NCBI RefSeq assembly: GCF_000145235.1
Contig: NC_014391.1
Coordinates: 1,240,001-1,304,000, forward strand
Source of the DNA: Micromonospora aurantiaca ATCC 27029
Lineage (GTDB): Bacteria > Actinomycetota > Actinomycetes > Mycobacteriales > Micromonosporaceae
Direction of reading: 5' to 3'
Length of the DNA stretch: 64,000 nucleotides
Within the stretch, counting starts at the first letter, position 1. Each line of letters opens with the position of its first letter. Below the pieces are notes generated by a model. It had not been told where the DNA came from and did not search any database. It saw nothing but the letters and a program-made list of their open reading frames with translations. Positions 15,109-23,320 of the stretch are shown here, one piece after another. Made by a program: the position numbers and the translations under genes.

Positions 15109-16617
15109 TCAGTAGTCGATGTTGATGGCGGCGACCTGGCGGCTGCCGTTGGAGACGATGGCCGGGCCGGCGAAGCGGGAACCGGTGTACGTCAGCGCCG
15201 TCTTGTGGCCGGGACTGTTGAACCACGCCTCGATCATCTGCTCCGGCGTGGCGGTGCCGGACGACGCGAACAGCACCTCGTGCCCGCAGTGCTTCAGCCC
15301 GCTGCCGGCGTTCAGGTTCTGCCGTACGCAGGCCTCCGCGTCGCGGTGCTGCGCCGCGCCGAGCTTGACCTCGGTCAGCCCGAGCGCGCGACGCCGCTCG
15401 TTGAGCAGCACCAGCAGCCGCCGTTCCGCGGCGGAGACACCCGTCGACGTGCCGGCCGACCGGGACGGCGACGGAGTCGGCTTCGGTGACGGCTTCACCG
15501 ACCTGGCGGGACTCGGGCGCGCCGTGGTGGGGGACGGTTTCACCGTGGTCGCTGAAGGCTCCACCGGGGTCGGGGAGGGCGTGAGCGCCGGTGTGGCGGT
15601 CGCGGCCGAGGGCTGCGCGGCTGCCGCGCTCGCCGCCTGCCGGCCCGGCTCCTCCGGGTAGTTGGCGAGAACGAGCCCGCCCCCGCCGAGCACGGCGACG
15701 GCGGCGACGACGCCGACCAGGGTCTTGGACAGGGAGAGCGTCGACCGCGCCCCGGCGGTCACGATCTGCGTGCCGGCCGGGACGACGTGCGACGGCGAGG
15801 CGACGGTGCGCAGGTGGTGCGTGACGTCCGAGGCGAGCCCGGCCGGGATCGGGGTGAGCGCCAGGCCGGCCAGCAGCCGCTCGGCGGGGACCAGGTCGTT
15901 CGTCGCGTCCGGGCAGTGCGGGCAGTCCCGGATGTGCCGGGCGAACCGCTTGCGCCACACCGGCGCGGGCCGGCGGTCCCAGCCGGAGGCCGTGTCGGCC
16001 AGGCCGGCGCACCCGGGCCGGGCGGTGAGGGCCCGTACGACCAGCCGGGCGGTGTCCAGCTGCGCCTTCATCCGGGAGACGCGCACTGTCACGTGGTGCG
16101 GGGCCAGCTTCAGGGCGTCGACCAGGTCGGCGCGGCTGAGGTGACCGGCCTCGACCAGCCACCACAGCGACAGCAGGTGGCGGTGGTCGTCGTCCAGCCA
16201 GCGCGTGGCCAGGACGACCTCCCGGCGCTGGTCGGCGAGGCGGAGCTGGGTCAGGGTCAGGTCCTCGAAGTCCGCGCGCGGGTCGATCACGTTGTCGATG
16301 TCCTCCGGCGGCGCCGGTGTGGTGTGCCGGCGCTGCGTGTGGGTGCGGATCTCGTTCATGGTGACGGCGACGAGCCACGAGCGGAAAAGCTGCGGCTCGC
16401 GTACGCCCGGCAGCCCGCGGACCACGCTCAGCATCGTGTTCTGCACCACGTCGTCGACGTCCGCCGACCGGTTCAGGGCCCGGCCCACGATGTTGTAGAC
16501 CAGCGGCAGACAGTGCGAGACCAGCTCGTCCACCGCCGCCCGGTCGCCGCGGCGTGCCGCGTCCACCACCGTCGACATGTCGGCCCTGCCCGGGTACGCG
16601 TGAGAGGACACGCTCAT
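15109..16617 (-). CDS. ECF sigma factor fused to zinc-finger, membrane helix and extracellular CAP domain
   Basis: The 502-residue chain joins four modules. Sigma region 2 (about 15-95: VDDVVQNTMLSVVRGLP, LFRSWLVAV) and region 4 (about 125-190) form an ECF sigma factor. Residues 224-240 contain H228-x3-C232-x2-C235 (RHIRDCPHC), the HxxxCxxC motif of zinc-finger anti-sigma domains. A single membrane helix (about 299-318, TLVGVVAAVAVLGGGGLVLA) leads to a Pro/Ser/Thr-rich linker (about 330-390). A CAP/SCP-PR1 domain (about 395-502) follows, with LLVLLNERRRALGL and WFNSPGHK. ATG 16617 has a GAAGGCGAGG ribosome-binding site. The outside CAP domain could control release or activity of the cytoplasmic sigma domain; that is inference. 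No separate anti-sigma gene adjoins it. Confidence 0.85.
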   Translation of the reverse strand: MSVSSHAYPGRADMSTVVDAARRGDRAAVDELVSHCLPLVYNIVGRALNRSADVDDVVQNTMLSVVRGLPGVREPQLFRSWLVAVTMNEIRTHTQRRHTTPAPPEDIDNVIDPRADFEDLTLTQLRLADQRREVVLATRWLDDDHRHLLSLWWLVEAGHLSRADLVDALKLAPHHVTVRVSRMKAQLDTARLVVRALTARPGCAGLADTASGWDRRPAPVWRKRFARHIRDCPHCPDATNDLVPAERLLAGLALTPIPAGLASDVTHHLRTVASPSHVVPAGTQIVTAGARSTLSLSKTLVGVVAAVAVLGGGGLVLANYPEEPGRQAASAAAAQPSAATATPALTPSPTPVEPSATTVKPSPTTARPSPARSVKPSPKPTPSPSRSAGTSTGVSAAERRLLVLLNERRRALGLTEVKLGAAQHRDAEACVRQNLNAGSGLKHCGHEVLFASSGTATPEQMIEAWFNSPGHKTALTYTGSRFAGPAIVSNGSRQVAAINIDY

Positions 16618-16723
16618 AACCTCGCCTTCACCGAACGATCTCGTACACGGTGGAGACTGTCCGGTACGCGGTCAGGTCACACAAATGTGTGCGGTGTCGG
16701 TGGGAGGCGTTACCTTCTCCGCC

Positions 16724-17032
16724 ATGCCATTGATCACAGTCACCGACGAGGTCGTCGGTGCTCCGAGCGGGCCCACGTGGACCATCGAGGTCTTCGAGGA
16801 GGAGGTACGCCTCGACGAGCTGATCCGGCGGCGGGTTTCGCTGGAGATCGCCGAGTCCGGTGTGGACGCCGATGCGGGGGAGCGCACCCGTCTGACGCTC
16901 GACGCGTTCCGCCGCAACGCCTTCGTGGTGCTCGTCGACGACCGCCAGGTGACCGACCTGGGCGAGAAGATCCACCTGCACGCCGGATCCCGGGTCACCT
17001 TCCTCAAACTCGTCCCACTGGTGGGTGGCTGA
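16724..17032 (+). CDS. MoaD/ubiquitin-like beta-grasp protein ending in Gly-Gly
   Basis: The 102-residue protein starts MPLITVTDEVVGAPSG and ends VTFLKLVPLVGG. The C-terminal half (NAFVVLVDDRQVTDLGEKIHLHAGSRVTF split over residues 65-93) resembles the last strands of MoaD/ThiS and ubiquitin-like folds, where a terminal Gly-Gly is activated for sulfur transfer or conjugation. The N-terminal half diverges from MoaD and has a longer acidic helix (VFEEEVRLDELIRRRV). No E1-like (MoeB/ThiF) gene or molybdopterin gene is nearby. The stop (17030-17032) is followed at once by the GTG of the DUF4132 gene, so the two are co-translated. ATG 16724 is 16 bases after GGAGG (16703-16707), a little far. The fold call is by motif only. 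Confidence 0.65.
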   Translation: MPLITVTDEVVGAPSGPTWTIEVFEEEVRLDELIRRRVSLEIAESGVDADAGERTRLTLDAFRRNAFVVLVDDRQVTDLGEKIHLHAGSRVTFLKLVPLVGG

Positions 17033-19687
17033 GTGGACACGCAGGACGTGCAGGCGGCACTGCGCGAGGTGGTCGACGCCGCCAGTGGCTGGCGCGAGAG
17101 CGACGACCAGACCTTCAACGAGCATCACCTGCGGCACTTCCTCGACGGTGTGGTGGCCGTGTTCGGCTGGGCGCCGGCCGGTTCGGTTCCGGCGCTGCTC
17201 GCCGCGCTCAACGACACGCGCCGGTCCGGTGATCCCGCTCCGCCGCAGGAGGAGCTGCTGTCGGAGGCCGTGCGGAAGGCCGAGTCGGTTGCCGCCGCCG
17301 TGACCGACCTGGCCGGCGACGACGCGGATCATGACCGCCGTGCCGCCGCCGCGCTGACAATGGTCGGCCACCTGCCAGGGCGGCCGCACCAGGACGTGAG
17401 CGTGTGGGACCGGGCCCGGGGCGAGGCGTGGCGCCGGACGGAAGAACTTCTGGCCGCGCAACCGGCGCCGGTGCGCCAGGTGGTCTTCGACGCGCTGACG
17501 GTGCCGGGGGAGAGCGGTGACAAGCAGACCAGACTGATCCGTGTCGTGCGCTCCGGCGGCGGCCTCGACGGCTCGGCCTGGCTCGGCCGGCTGGGCACTC
17601 AGGCCTGGCTGGGATTCAATTACTGGAGTTGGCACCTCAATCGGTTCACCTGGGAGGCCATCCAGGCGGAGGCGTCGGCCGGGCGGGTGAACCCGGCGGC
17701 GCTGGCGACCTGGCGCCGGACCCGGCTCGAACGTTCGCTGAGCGACATCAGCGACGAGGCCGAACGGATGTGGCCGATCCCCAACGTCGGTGAGCAGTGG
17801 GCCGACCGCGCGATCGCGGACGTCGAGGCGATGCCGGCGGATCGCCGGTCCGCGTGGGAGGCGCTGCTGGCGCACTGTCCGGTCGAGGTGGACAAGGCGA
17901 AGCCGACGGCCGGTTGGCGCAAGCAGGCCCGGTCGCTGCTCGACGCGGTGGGCGTCGACGATTTCACCGCCCGGCTCGACGACTGGCTCCCGCTCGTCGG
18001 GCAGGCGCGCAGCCTGCCGCTGCGCATGACCGCGTGCTGCCCCGGCCACATCGAGGACATGCCACCACGGATGATCGACCGCTACAACGTCGGGCTGCTG
18101 TGGGGACTGATCTGGATGCGGACGATGTGCCAGCCGTCCGAGCAGACACTGCGCAGCCTCGGCCAGATCGCGGAACGGGCCGCCCGCAAGATCTCCGGCC
18201 ACGGCCCGGCGAGCCCGAAACTGGCGAACGTCGCTGTGGCGGCGCTCGTCGACACCGATCACCCCGCCGCCCTCGCCCAACTGGCCCGGCTGTCCTCGCG
18301 GCTGACCTACAAGAGCACGCTGCGCCTGGTGGAGAAGGGGCTGACCCGGCACGCCGAGGCGCGCGGTGTCAGCCGGGAGGACGTCGAGGAGATGGCCCTG
18401 CCCGGCTTCGGGCTGCCGCTCGCGGACAAGCTGGGCGACTGCTCGTACGAGCTGGAGGTGCGCGGTGTCGACGCCGTAGTGGTGTGGCGCAACGCGGACG
18501 GCAAGGTGGTCAAGACGCCTCCGGCCCAGGTGCGCAGGGACCACGGCGACGAGGTGAAGGAGCTGAAGGCGACTGTCGCCGACGTCGCCGCGACGCTCGT
18601 CGCCACCCGCGACCGGCTGGAAGGCCTGCTGCGACGCGACCGTTCGTGGACCGTCGAGCAGTGGCGCGAGCGGTTCCTGGACCATCCGCTGGCCCGTACG
18701 CTGGCCCGGCGTCTCATCTGGACCGTCGACGGCGTGGCCTGCTGCTGGGCCGGTGAGGCGCTGCGAACAGTGGACGACACAATGGTCGAGCCGGCCGACG
18801 AGGCGACGGTCCGGTTGTGGCATCCGGTGCTCGACCCCGACGCGGTGGGGCCGTGGCGGGACTTCCTGACCCGGCACGGGATCACCCAGCCGTTCAAGCA
18901 GGCGCACCGGGAGCAGTACCTGCTCACCGACGCGGAGCGGGCCACGGGCATGTACTCCAACCGGTTCGCCGCGCACATCGTGCGCCAGCACCGGCTCAAC
19001 GCGCTGCTGTCCCGGCGTGGCTGGTCGTACGTCCAGCACCGCAACGACGGGGCCTCGTACGACCTGCCCTGGCTGGCCCTCCCGGACTGGGGGCTGCGCG
19101 CCGAACTGGGTGTCGCCGGGATCGAGGACCGGGGCGACGACCTCGTGTTCGACACGATGGGGACCGACCAGCTGTTCTTCATCCGGGGAGAGCGCCTGCC
19201 GGTTCCGCTGGCGGAGGTGCCGCCGGTCGTGCTGAGCGAGGTGATGCGCGACGTCGACCTGTTCGTGGCCGCGGCCGGGGTGGGCGCCGACCCGAACTGG
19301 TACGACGGTGGGCCGCAGGGCCGGTATCGCGACTACTGGGCGCAGAGCAGCTTCGGCGAGCTGACCCCGACCGGCCGAACGCGCCGGGACGTGCTGGCGG
19401 ACCTGATCCCCCGGCTGGCCATCGCCGACCGGTGCACGCTCACCGACAGGTTCCTGGAGGTACGCGGCGACCTGCACACGTACCGCATCCACTGCGGCTC
19501 CGGGAACATCCTGATCGCACCGGACGAGCGGTACCTGTGCATCATCCCGGACTCGGCGAAGGCGAAGGAGCCGGAGATGTACCTGCCCTTCGAGGGTGAC
19601 AGCCGGCTCGCCGAGATCATCAGCAAGGCGTTGCTGCTGGCCGCCGACAAGAAGATCAAGGATCCGGTGATCCTGCGCCAGCTGTGA
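17033..19687 (+). CDS. DUF4132 domain protein
   Basis: The 884-residue protein has an alpha-helical N-terminal half and the characteristic DUF4132 region in the second half (HPVLDPDAVGPWRDFLTRHG, ITQPFKQAHREQY, MYSNRFAAHIVRQH). The conserved tail contains LEVRGDLHTYRIHCGSGNI, YLPFEGDSRLAEIISKALLL and IKDPVILRQL. No signal peptide or membrane helix is seen. The biochemical role of this family is not established. Some members occur with MoxR-ATPase/von Willebrand A systems, but none of those genes is present here. Its GTG start directly abuts the stop of the Gly-Gly beta-grasp protein, which suggests that the two work together. Confidence 0.85.
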   Translation: MDTQDVQAALREVVDAASGWRESDDQTFNEHHLRHFLDGVVAVFGWAPAGSVPALLAALNDTRRSGDPAPPQEELLSEAVRKAESVAAAVTDLAGDDADHDRRAAAALTMVGHLPGRPHQDVSVWDRARGEAWRRTEELLAAQPAPVRQVVFDALTVPGESGDKQTRLIRVVRSGGGLDGSAWLGRLGTQAWLGFNYWSWHLNRFTWEAIQAEASAGRVNPAALATWRRTRLERSLSDISDEAERMWPIPNVGEQWADRAIADVEAMPADRRSAWEALLAHCPVEVDKAKPTAGWRKQARSLLDAVGVDDFTARLDDWLPLVGQARSLPLRMTACCPGHIEDMPPRMIDRYNVGLLWGLIWMRTMCQPSEQTLRSLGQIAERAARKISGHGPASPKLANVAVAALVDTDHPAALAQLARLSSRLTYKSTLRLVEKGLTRHAEARGVSREDVEEMALPGFGLPLADKLGDCSYELEVRGVDAVVVWRNADGKVVKTPPAQVRRDHGDEVKELKATVADVAATLVATRDRLEGLLRRDRSWTVEQWRERFLDHPLARTLARRLIWTVDGVACCWAGEALRTVDDTMVEPADEATVRLWHPVLDPDAVGPWRDFLTRHGITQPFKQAHREQYLLTDAERATGMYSNRFAAHIVRQHRLNALLSRRGWSYVQHRNDGASYDLPWLALPDWGLRAELGVAGIEDRGDDLVFDTMGTDQLFFIRGERLPVPLAEVPPVVLSEVMRDVDLFVAAAGVGADPNWYDGGPQGRYRDYWAQSSFGELTPTGRTRRDVLADLIPRLAIADRCTLTDRFLEVRGDLHTYRIHCGSGNILIAPDERYLCIIPDSAKAKEPEMYLPFEGDSRLAEIISKALLLAADKKIKDPVILRQL

Positions 19688-19714
19688 GGCGGTCGGCGGG
19701 CGCCGGGTCCGGAG

Positions 19715-21394
19715 TCAGCCCGGCGCCCGCTTCGGCAGCAGCAGCTCCTCGTGGTCGAGTTCGCGTTCCAGCACGCGTAGTTCCTCGTCCGGCAGCCGCC
19801 CGGAGTCGCGCCACCGCAGCAACTCCTCGCGCTGCGCTTCGAGGACGGTCCTGCGGACCCGCAGCGCCGTCTCGTACTCCGGTGAGGTGGGCAGCTCCGA
19901 CGATCCGCTCTGCTGGAGCAGGTCGAGCCGCCCCCGGTAGCGGGCCAGCCGGGTCTGCAACTGTGCCCGCGTGGTGTCGACGGCGACCCTGCTGTCCGGC
20001 TCCTCGGCGGCGACGAGGTCGAGGCGGGCCAGCGCGGCCTCCACCGCGGCCGAGCGGGCCTCGTTGCGTACCCGGGCCTGGTCGGCCTCGTTGGCGCGCA
20101 GGCCGAGCATGCGCACGAGCGGCGCGAACGTCAGGCCCTGCCCGACCAGCGTCACCAGGACGACCACGAAGGTGCAGAACAGCAGCAGGTCACGATCGGG
20201 GAAGGGATCTCCGCTACGGGTGGTCAGCGGCAGCGTGAAGATCGCGGCCAGGCTGATCACGCCCCGCGTACCGGACCAGCTCAGGGCCACCACCTCGCGG
20301 GAGGTCAGCCCGCGGGCGTTGCGGTCGACGCCGCCGAGCCGGCGTGCGGCATCAGGGTCGTCGGTGTCGTCCTGTTCGGCGACGCCACCGAGCCGGGTGT
20401 GCAGCGACCGGGGGAGCCACTGGGTCAGGATCAGCCAGGCCGGGCGCAGAAGCAGCACCACGCCGACCGACACGGCGACGGCGATGACGATTGTCGACGT
20501 CTCGTACTGGCGCAGGCCCCGCATGACGGCGGGGAGCTGCTGGCCGATCAGCAGGAAGACGAAGCCTTCGAGGAGGAAGTCGACGAGCCGCCACACGGCG
20601 TTGGTCTGGAGGCGGGCGGCCCCGGAGCCGAACTGTGGCGTCTGGTGGCCGACGATCAGGCCGGCGACCACCACTGCCAGCACGCCGGAGACGTGCAGCG
20701 CCTCGCCGAGCAGGTACGCCACGAACGGCGTCGCGAGCGAGATCGCGTTCGACAGCAGCGGGTCCGCGGTGAGCGGCCGGACCAGCCGTTTCGCCCGTGC
20801 GACGACCACGCCCACCGCGATGCCGCCGGCCGCCGCCAGCACGAACTGCCCGATCGCGGCGGGGAACGAGAATGTGCCGCCCACGGCGGCGGCCACAGCG
20901 ACGCTGAGCATGGTCAGCGCGGTGGCGTCGTTCAGCAGCCCTTCGCCCTGGATGATCGTGACCATCTTCGGCGGCAGGTTGACCCGGCGGCCCACGGCCA
21001 GGGCGGCGACCGGGTCGGGCGGCGCGATCGCGGCACCGACAGCGATGCCTGCCGCCAGCGTCGCGCCGGCCACGAACAGGTGGAACCCGATGCCCACGAG
21101 CAGTCCGGTGAGGAGCACCAGCACCACGGAGAGGCTGACCACGATCCGCAGGTTGCGGCGGATGTCCAGCAGGGAGGAGTCCAGCGCGGCGCTGTAGAGC
21201 AGCGGCGGCAGCACGACCATGAGCACGAGGTCGGGGTCGAGGCTGACGTTGGGGCCGGGGAGCAGCGCGTACGCGATGCCGATGAGTGGCAGCAGCGCGG
21301 CTGCCGGCAGGCCGGTCCGGGAGGCCACCCACCGCACTGCGATGACGACCGCGACGGCGGCGAGCACGAACAGCAGTGTCGAATGGGTGCTCAC
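19715..21394 (-). CDS. Na+/H+ antiporter, CPA1 family
   Basis: About 560 residues with 12 or so membrane helices and a cytoplasmic coiled C-terminal tail (about 430 onward, rich in Arg and Glu). Diagnostic segments are LLPGPNVSLDPDLVLMVVLP, IAPPDPVAALAVGRRV, and the ion-binding EGLLNDATALTM motif with the Asn-Asp pair. The role is exchange of Na+ or K+ for protons. I favour GTG 21394 as start because TACTGT (reverse strand, 21408-21403) lies seven to nine bases before it; ATG 21427 would add 11 residues without an RBS. It is divergent from the Clp_N/HTH gene, whose palindromic operators lie in the shared spacer. Confidence 0.85.
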   Translation of the reverse strand: MSTHSTLLFVLAAVAVVIAVRWVASRTGLPAAALLPLIGIAYALLPGPNVSLDPDLVLMVVLPPLLYSAALDSSLLDIRRNLRIVVSLSVVLVLLTGLLVGIGFHLFVAGATLAAGIAVGAAIAPPDPVAALAVGRRVNLPPKMVTIIQGEGLLNDATALTMLSVAVAAAVGGTFSFPAAIGQFVLAAAGGIAVGVVVARAKRLVRPLTADPLLSNAISLATPFVAYLLGEALHVSGVLAVVVAGLIVGHQTPQFGSGAARLQTNAVWRLVDFLLEGFVFLLIGQQLPAVMRGLRQYETSTIVIAVAVSVGVVLLLRPAWLILTQWLPRSLHTRLGGVAEQDDTDDPDAARRLGGVDRNARGLTSREVVALSWSGTRGVISLAAIFTLPLTTRSGDPFPDRDLLLFCTFVVVLVTLVGQGLTFAPLVRMLGLRANEADQARVRNEARSAAVEAALARLDLVAAEEPDSRVAVDTTRAQLQTRLARYRGRLDLLQQSGSSELPTSPEYETALRVRRTVLEAQREELLRWRDSGRLPDEELRVLERELDHEELLLPKRAPG

Positions 21395-21442
21395 CTCGAC
21401 CGACAGTACCCGCGTCGAGATCATCATGCGACGCGGACGGTG

Positions 21443-21463
21443 CCGTCAACCGAGGGTTGACGG
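21443..21463. promoter_or_regulatory. Operator 1 (inverted repeat GTCAACC-GAG-GGTTGAC)
   Basis: The palindrome has perfect 9-bp arms (CCGTCAACC/GGTTGACGG) around GAG. Its right arm contains the -35 box TTGACG (21457-21462) of the Clp_N/HTH gene. Confidence 0.75.
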
Positions 21464-21486
21464 TCGGGGGATCGTCAACCTATGGT
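21457..21486 (+). promoter_or_regulatory. Leaderless promoter of the Clp_N/HTH gene
   Basis: The -35 TTGACG (21457-21462), an 18-base spacer and the -10 TATGGT (21481-21486) place the expected transcription start at 21493, the A of the ATG. Both boxes lie inside the two operators. Confidence 0.7.
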
Positions 21487-21491
21487 TGACG
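21473..21491. promoter_or_regulatory. Operator 2 (inverted repeat GTCAACC-TAT-GGTTGAC)
   Basis: Arms CGTCAACC/GGTTGACG surround TAT, 29 bases centre to centre from operator 1 with the same arm sequence. It covers the -10 box and ends one base before the start codon. Confidence 0.75.
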
Positions 21492-21492
21492 C

Positions 21493-22230
21493 ATGGAGGA
21501 GACCGAACCGCTCAAGATGACCCAGCCGGTACGACTCGACGACCTCATCGACGGCATCAAGAAGGCGCACACCGACGCGCTCGATCAGCTGGCCGGCGCC
21601 GTTCTCGTCGCCGACCACCTGGGCGACGTGGCCGACCACCTGATCGGGCACTTCGTCGACCAGGCGCGCCGCTCCGGCGCCTCGTGGACGGAGATCGGCC
21701 GCAGCATGGGCGTGACGAAGCAGGCCGCCCAGAAGCGTTCCGCCGCCAAGGCGGAGACCGCCGCCGCGCTCGACCCGAACTCCGGGTTCGGCCGGTTCAC
21801 CCCACGCGCCCGCAACGTGGTGCTGGCCTCGCAGGAGGAGGCGCGGGCCGCGGGCAACGCCGAGATCACCCCGGGGCACGTCGCGCTCGGACTGCTCGCC
21901 GAGCCGGAAGGGCTGGCCGCCGCGGCGATCGTGGCTCGGGGCGTACCCCTGGAGCGGCTGCGGGAGGTCGTCACCGCGACGCTGCCGGCGAAGGCCGACC
22001 CGGTCCCGGACCTGATCCCCTACGACGCGCGGGCCAAGAAGGTCCTGGAGCTGACCTTCCGGGAGGCGCTGCGGATGGGGCACAACTACATCGGTACGGA
22101 GCACATCCTGCTCGCCCTGCTGGAGGAGGAGGGTGACGACGGCGTGCTGCGCGGCCTCGGCCTGGAGAAGTCCGCGCTGGAGTCGGCGTTCGAGGCGGCG
22201 CTCGCCGAGATCACCCGGAAAGGGGCCTGA
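21493..22230 (+). CDS. Clp N-domain protein with HTH-like N-terminus
   Basis: The 245-residue protein has two parts. Residues about 15-95 are helical and include SGASWTEIGRSMGVTKQAAQ, a clear helix-turn-helix. Residues about 100-240 carry two Clp repeat motifs (RNVVLASQEEARAAGNAEIT, LTFREALRMGHNYIGTEHIL, ALLEEEGDDGVL), as in the N-domain of ClpC, which binds substrates or adaptors. No ATPase domain is present. A DNA-binding Clp_N protein suggests a regulator that senses protein damage or Clp partners. Two palindromes overlap its own leaderless promoter, so autoregulation is likely (inference). Confidence 0.85.
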   Translation: MEETEPLKMTQPVRLDDLIDGIKKAHTDALDQLAGAVLVADHLGDVADHLIGHFVDQARRSGASWTEIGRSMGVTKQAAQKRSAAKAETAAALDPNSGFGRFTPRARNVVLASQEEARAAGNAEITPGHVALGLLAEPEGLAAAAIVARGVPLERLREVVTATLPAKADPVPDLIPYDARAKKVLELTFREALRMGHNYIGTEHILLALLEEEGDDGVLRGLGLEKSALESAFEAALAEITRKGA

Positions 22231-22235
22231 CACCG

Positions 22236-22270
22236 CGCCGGGCACGCGTCACGGGGGCGCGTGCCCGGCG
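22236..22270. terminator. Bidirectional terminator hairpin
   Basis: Perfect 13-bp arms (CGCCGGGCACGCG at 22236-22248 and its complement at 22258-22270) lie between the convergent Clp_N/HTH gene and the 172-aa hypothetical gene. Confidence 0.65.
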
Positions 22271-22278
22271 TCCGGGTG

Positions 22279-22797
22279 TCAGCCGGCGGTGGGGAAGCCG
22301 TACCGGGCGGCGTGCTCCGGGTCGGCGGGGTCGACCTGGCGGATGCCGGCGTCGGCCAGCCGCTTGTTCACCTCGTCGAGGTGCTCCCGGACCAGCCGGG
22401 CCTCCTCCTCGGTGACCCGGCCGCGGTGCGGGCGCCCGGCGTGCTCGATGGTGCCGTAGTCGATCTTCTCGGTGGCGCGGCGGGCCTTCGGCGGCTTGAC
22501 CCGCTCGGCGGTACGCAGCAGTTGCGCCATCGGCACGTCGGTCGCCATCGCGTCGAACTCGCTGGCGGTCAGCACCACCCGGCGCGGCTCACCGTGGCCG
22601 TGCCGGTCGTGGATCTCCACCACCGCGACGTCGAGCGCCGCGTCGTCGATGCTCTCCACCTCGACCGCGGTGGCGTCCAGCTGCACGGGGCCGGCGACCA
22701 GGTCCGGGTGCTCCAGGACGACGACCTTGACCACCTCGTCGTCGGGGCTGAGCACCTGACCGGTGAAGTCGGAGACGTGGATCGTCTTCTTGCCCAT
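22279..22797 (-). CDS. Hypothetical protein (172 aa)
   Basis: I do not recognise the family. ATG 22797 opens MGKKTIHVSDFTGQVLSPDD. The N-terminal half is acidic and beta-rich (VVKVVVLEHPDLVAGPVQL, ALDVAVVEIHDRHG). The C-terminal half is helical and charged, ending VDPADPEHAARYGFPTAG. There is no signal peptide, membrane helix or catalytic motif. The upstream sequence carries AGGAGAAGC (reverse strand), a fair ribosome-binding site. A longer start at 22839 would add 14 unmatched residues and is less likely. Confidence 0.7.
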   Translation of the reverse strand: MGKKTIHVSDFTGQVLSPDDEVVKVVVLEHPDLVAGPVQLDATAVEVESIDDAALDVAVVEIHDRHGHGEPRRVVLTASEFDAMATDVPMAQLLRTAERVKPPKARRATEKIDYGTIEHAGRPHRGRVTEEEARLVREHLDEVNKRLADAGIRQVDPADPEHAARYGFPTAG

Positions 22798-22905
22798 GCG
22801 CGGAGCTTCTCCTGTCGTAGGCCGGAAATCGGACCACAAGACGCTACCGCACAGGTGTGCGAAGGCCGGTACGCCCGCCCGGCCGGTGTGTCGCCGCCCG
22901 CCCTC

Positions 22906-23091
22906 TCAGAGGGGCGTGAGGCCACGCCAGGCGGCGGTGCCGGCCGGCTGCGCGTTCAGCTCGGCCCAGGAGAGCGCTCGGTCGCGGGCCTCGCGGTACG
23001 CCGGCTGCGCCGGGAACCGCCCGGCGTCTGCGGCGGCCCGCCAGCCGCGCTCCGCGTCCTGCTGGAATCGGTCATTCGGTTCGTGAGGCAT
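22906..23091 (-). CDS. Small hypothetical protein (61 aa)
   Basis: ATG 23091 gives MPHEPNDRFQQDAERGWRAA and ends AGTAAWRGLTPL. The composition is helical and Arg/Ala-rich with no recognised domain. The ribosome-binding site is weak. Coding is supported mainly by reasonable amino-acid content and codon use. Treat it as possible. Confidence 0.4.
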   Translation of the reverse strand: MPHEPNDRFQQDAERGWRAAADAGRFPAQPAYREARDRALSWAELNAQPAGTAAWRGLTPL

Positions 23092-23308
23092 GACCACTAC
23101 CGTCCCAGAGAAACTTGTCCATGTATGGAAATGAATATGACGCAGGGGCGATGCCTTCGGTTCCGCGAAGCGCCGGGGTTCCTGCGGCCGGTGGCGGAAC
23201 CAGGAATCGGCGCCCGTCGCTGGCGTGCCGACCCTCTACCCGCCTGCCGCGCGTCTCAACCGCGCCGCGATCGGCGAATTCCGCAGGCACGGGCGCGGCG
23301 TCCCGGCG

Positions 23309-23314
23309 TACCAT
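23309..23314 (+). promoter_or_regulatory. Leaderless -10 box TACCAT of the GNAT gene
   Basis: TACCAT ends seven bases before GTG 23321, which decides the start codon. No good -35 is seen. Confidence 0.5.
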
Positions 23315-23320
23315 GATCAC

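Noticed and set aside
16628..19492. A 954-codon minus-strand open frame opposite DUF4132.
   Set aside because: Arg/Gly/His-rich shadow of the plus-strand gene with no domain and no start signal.
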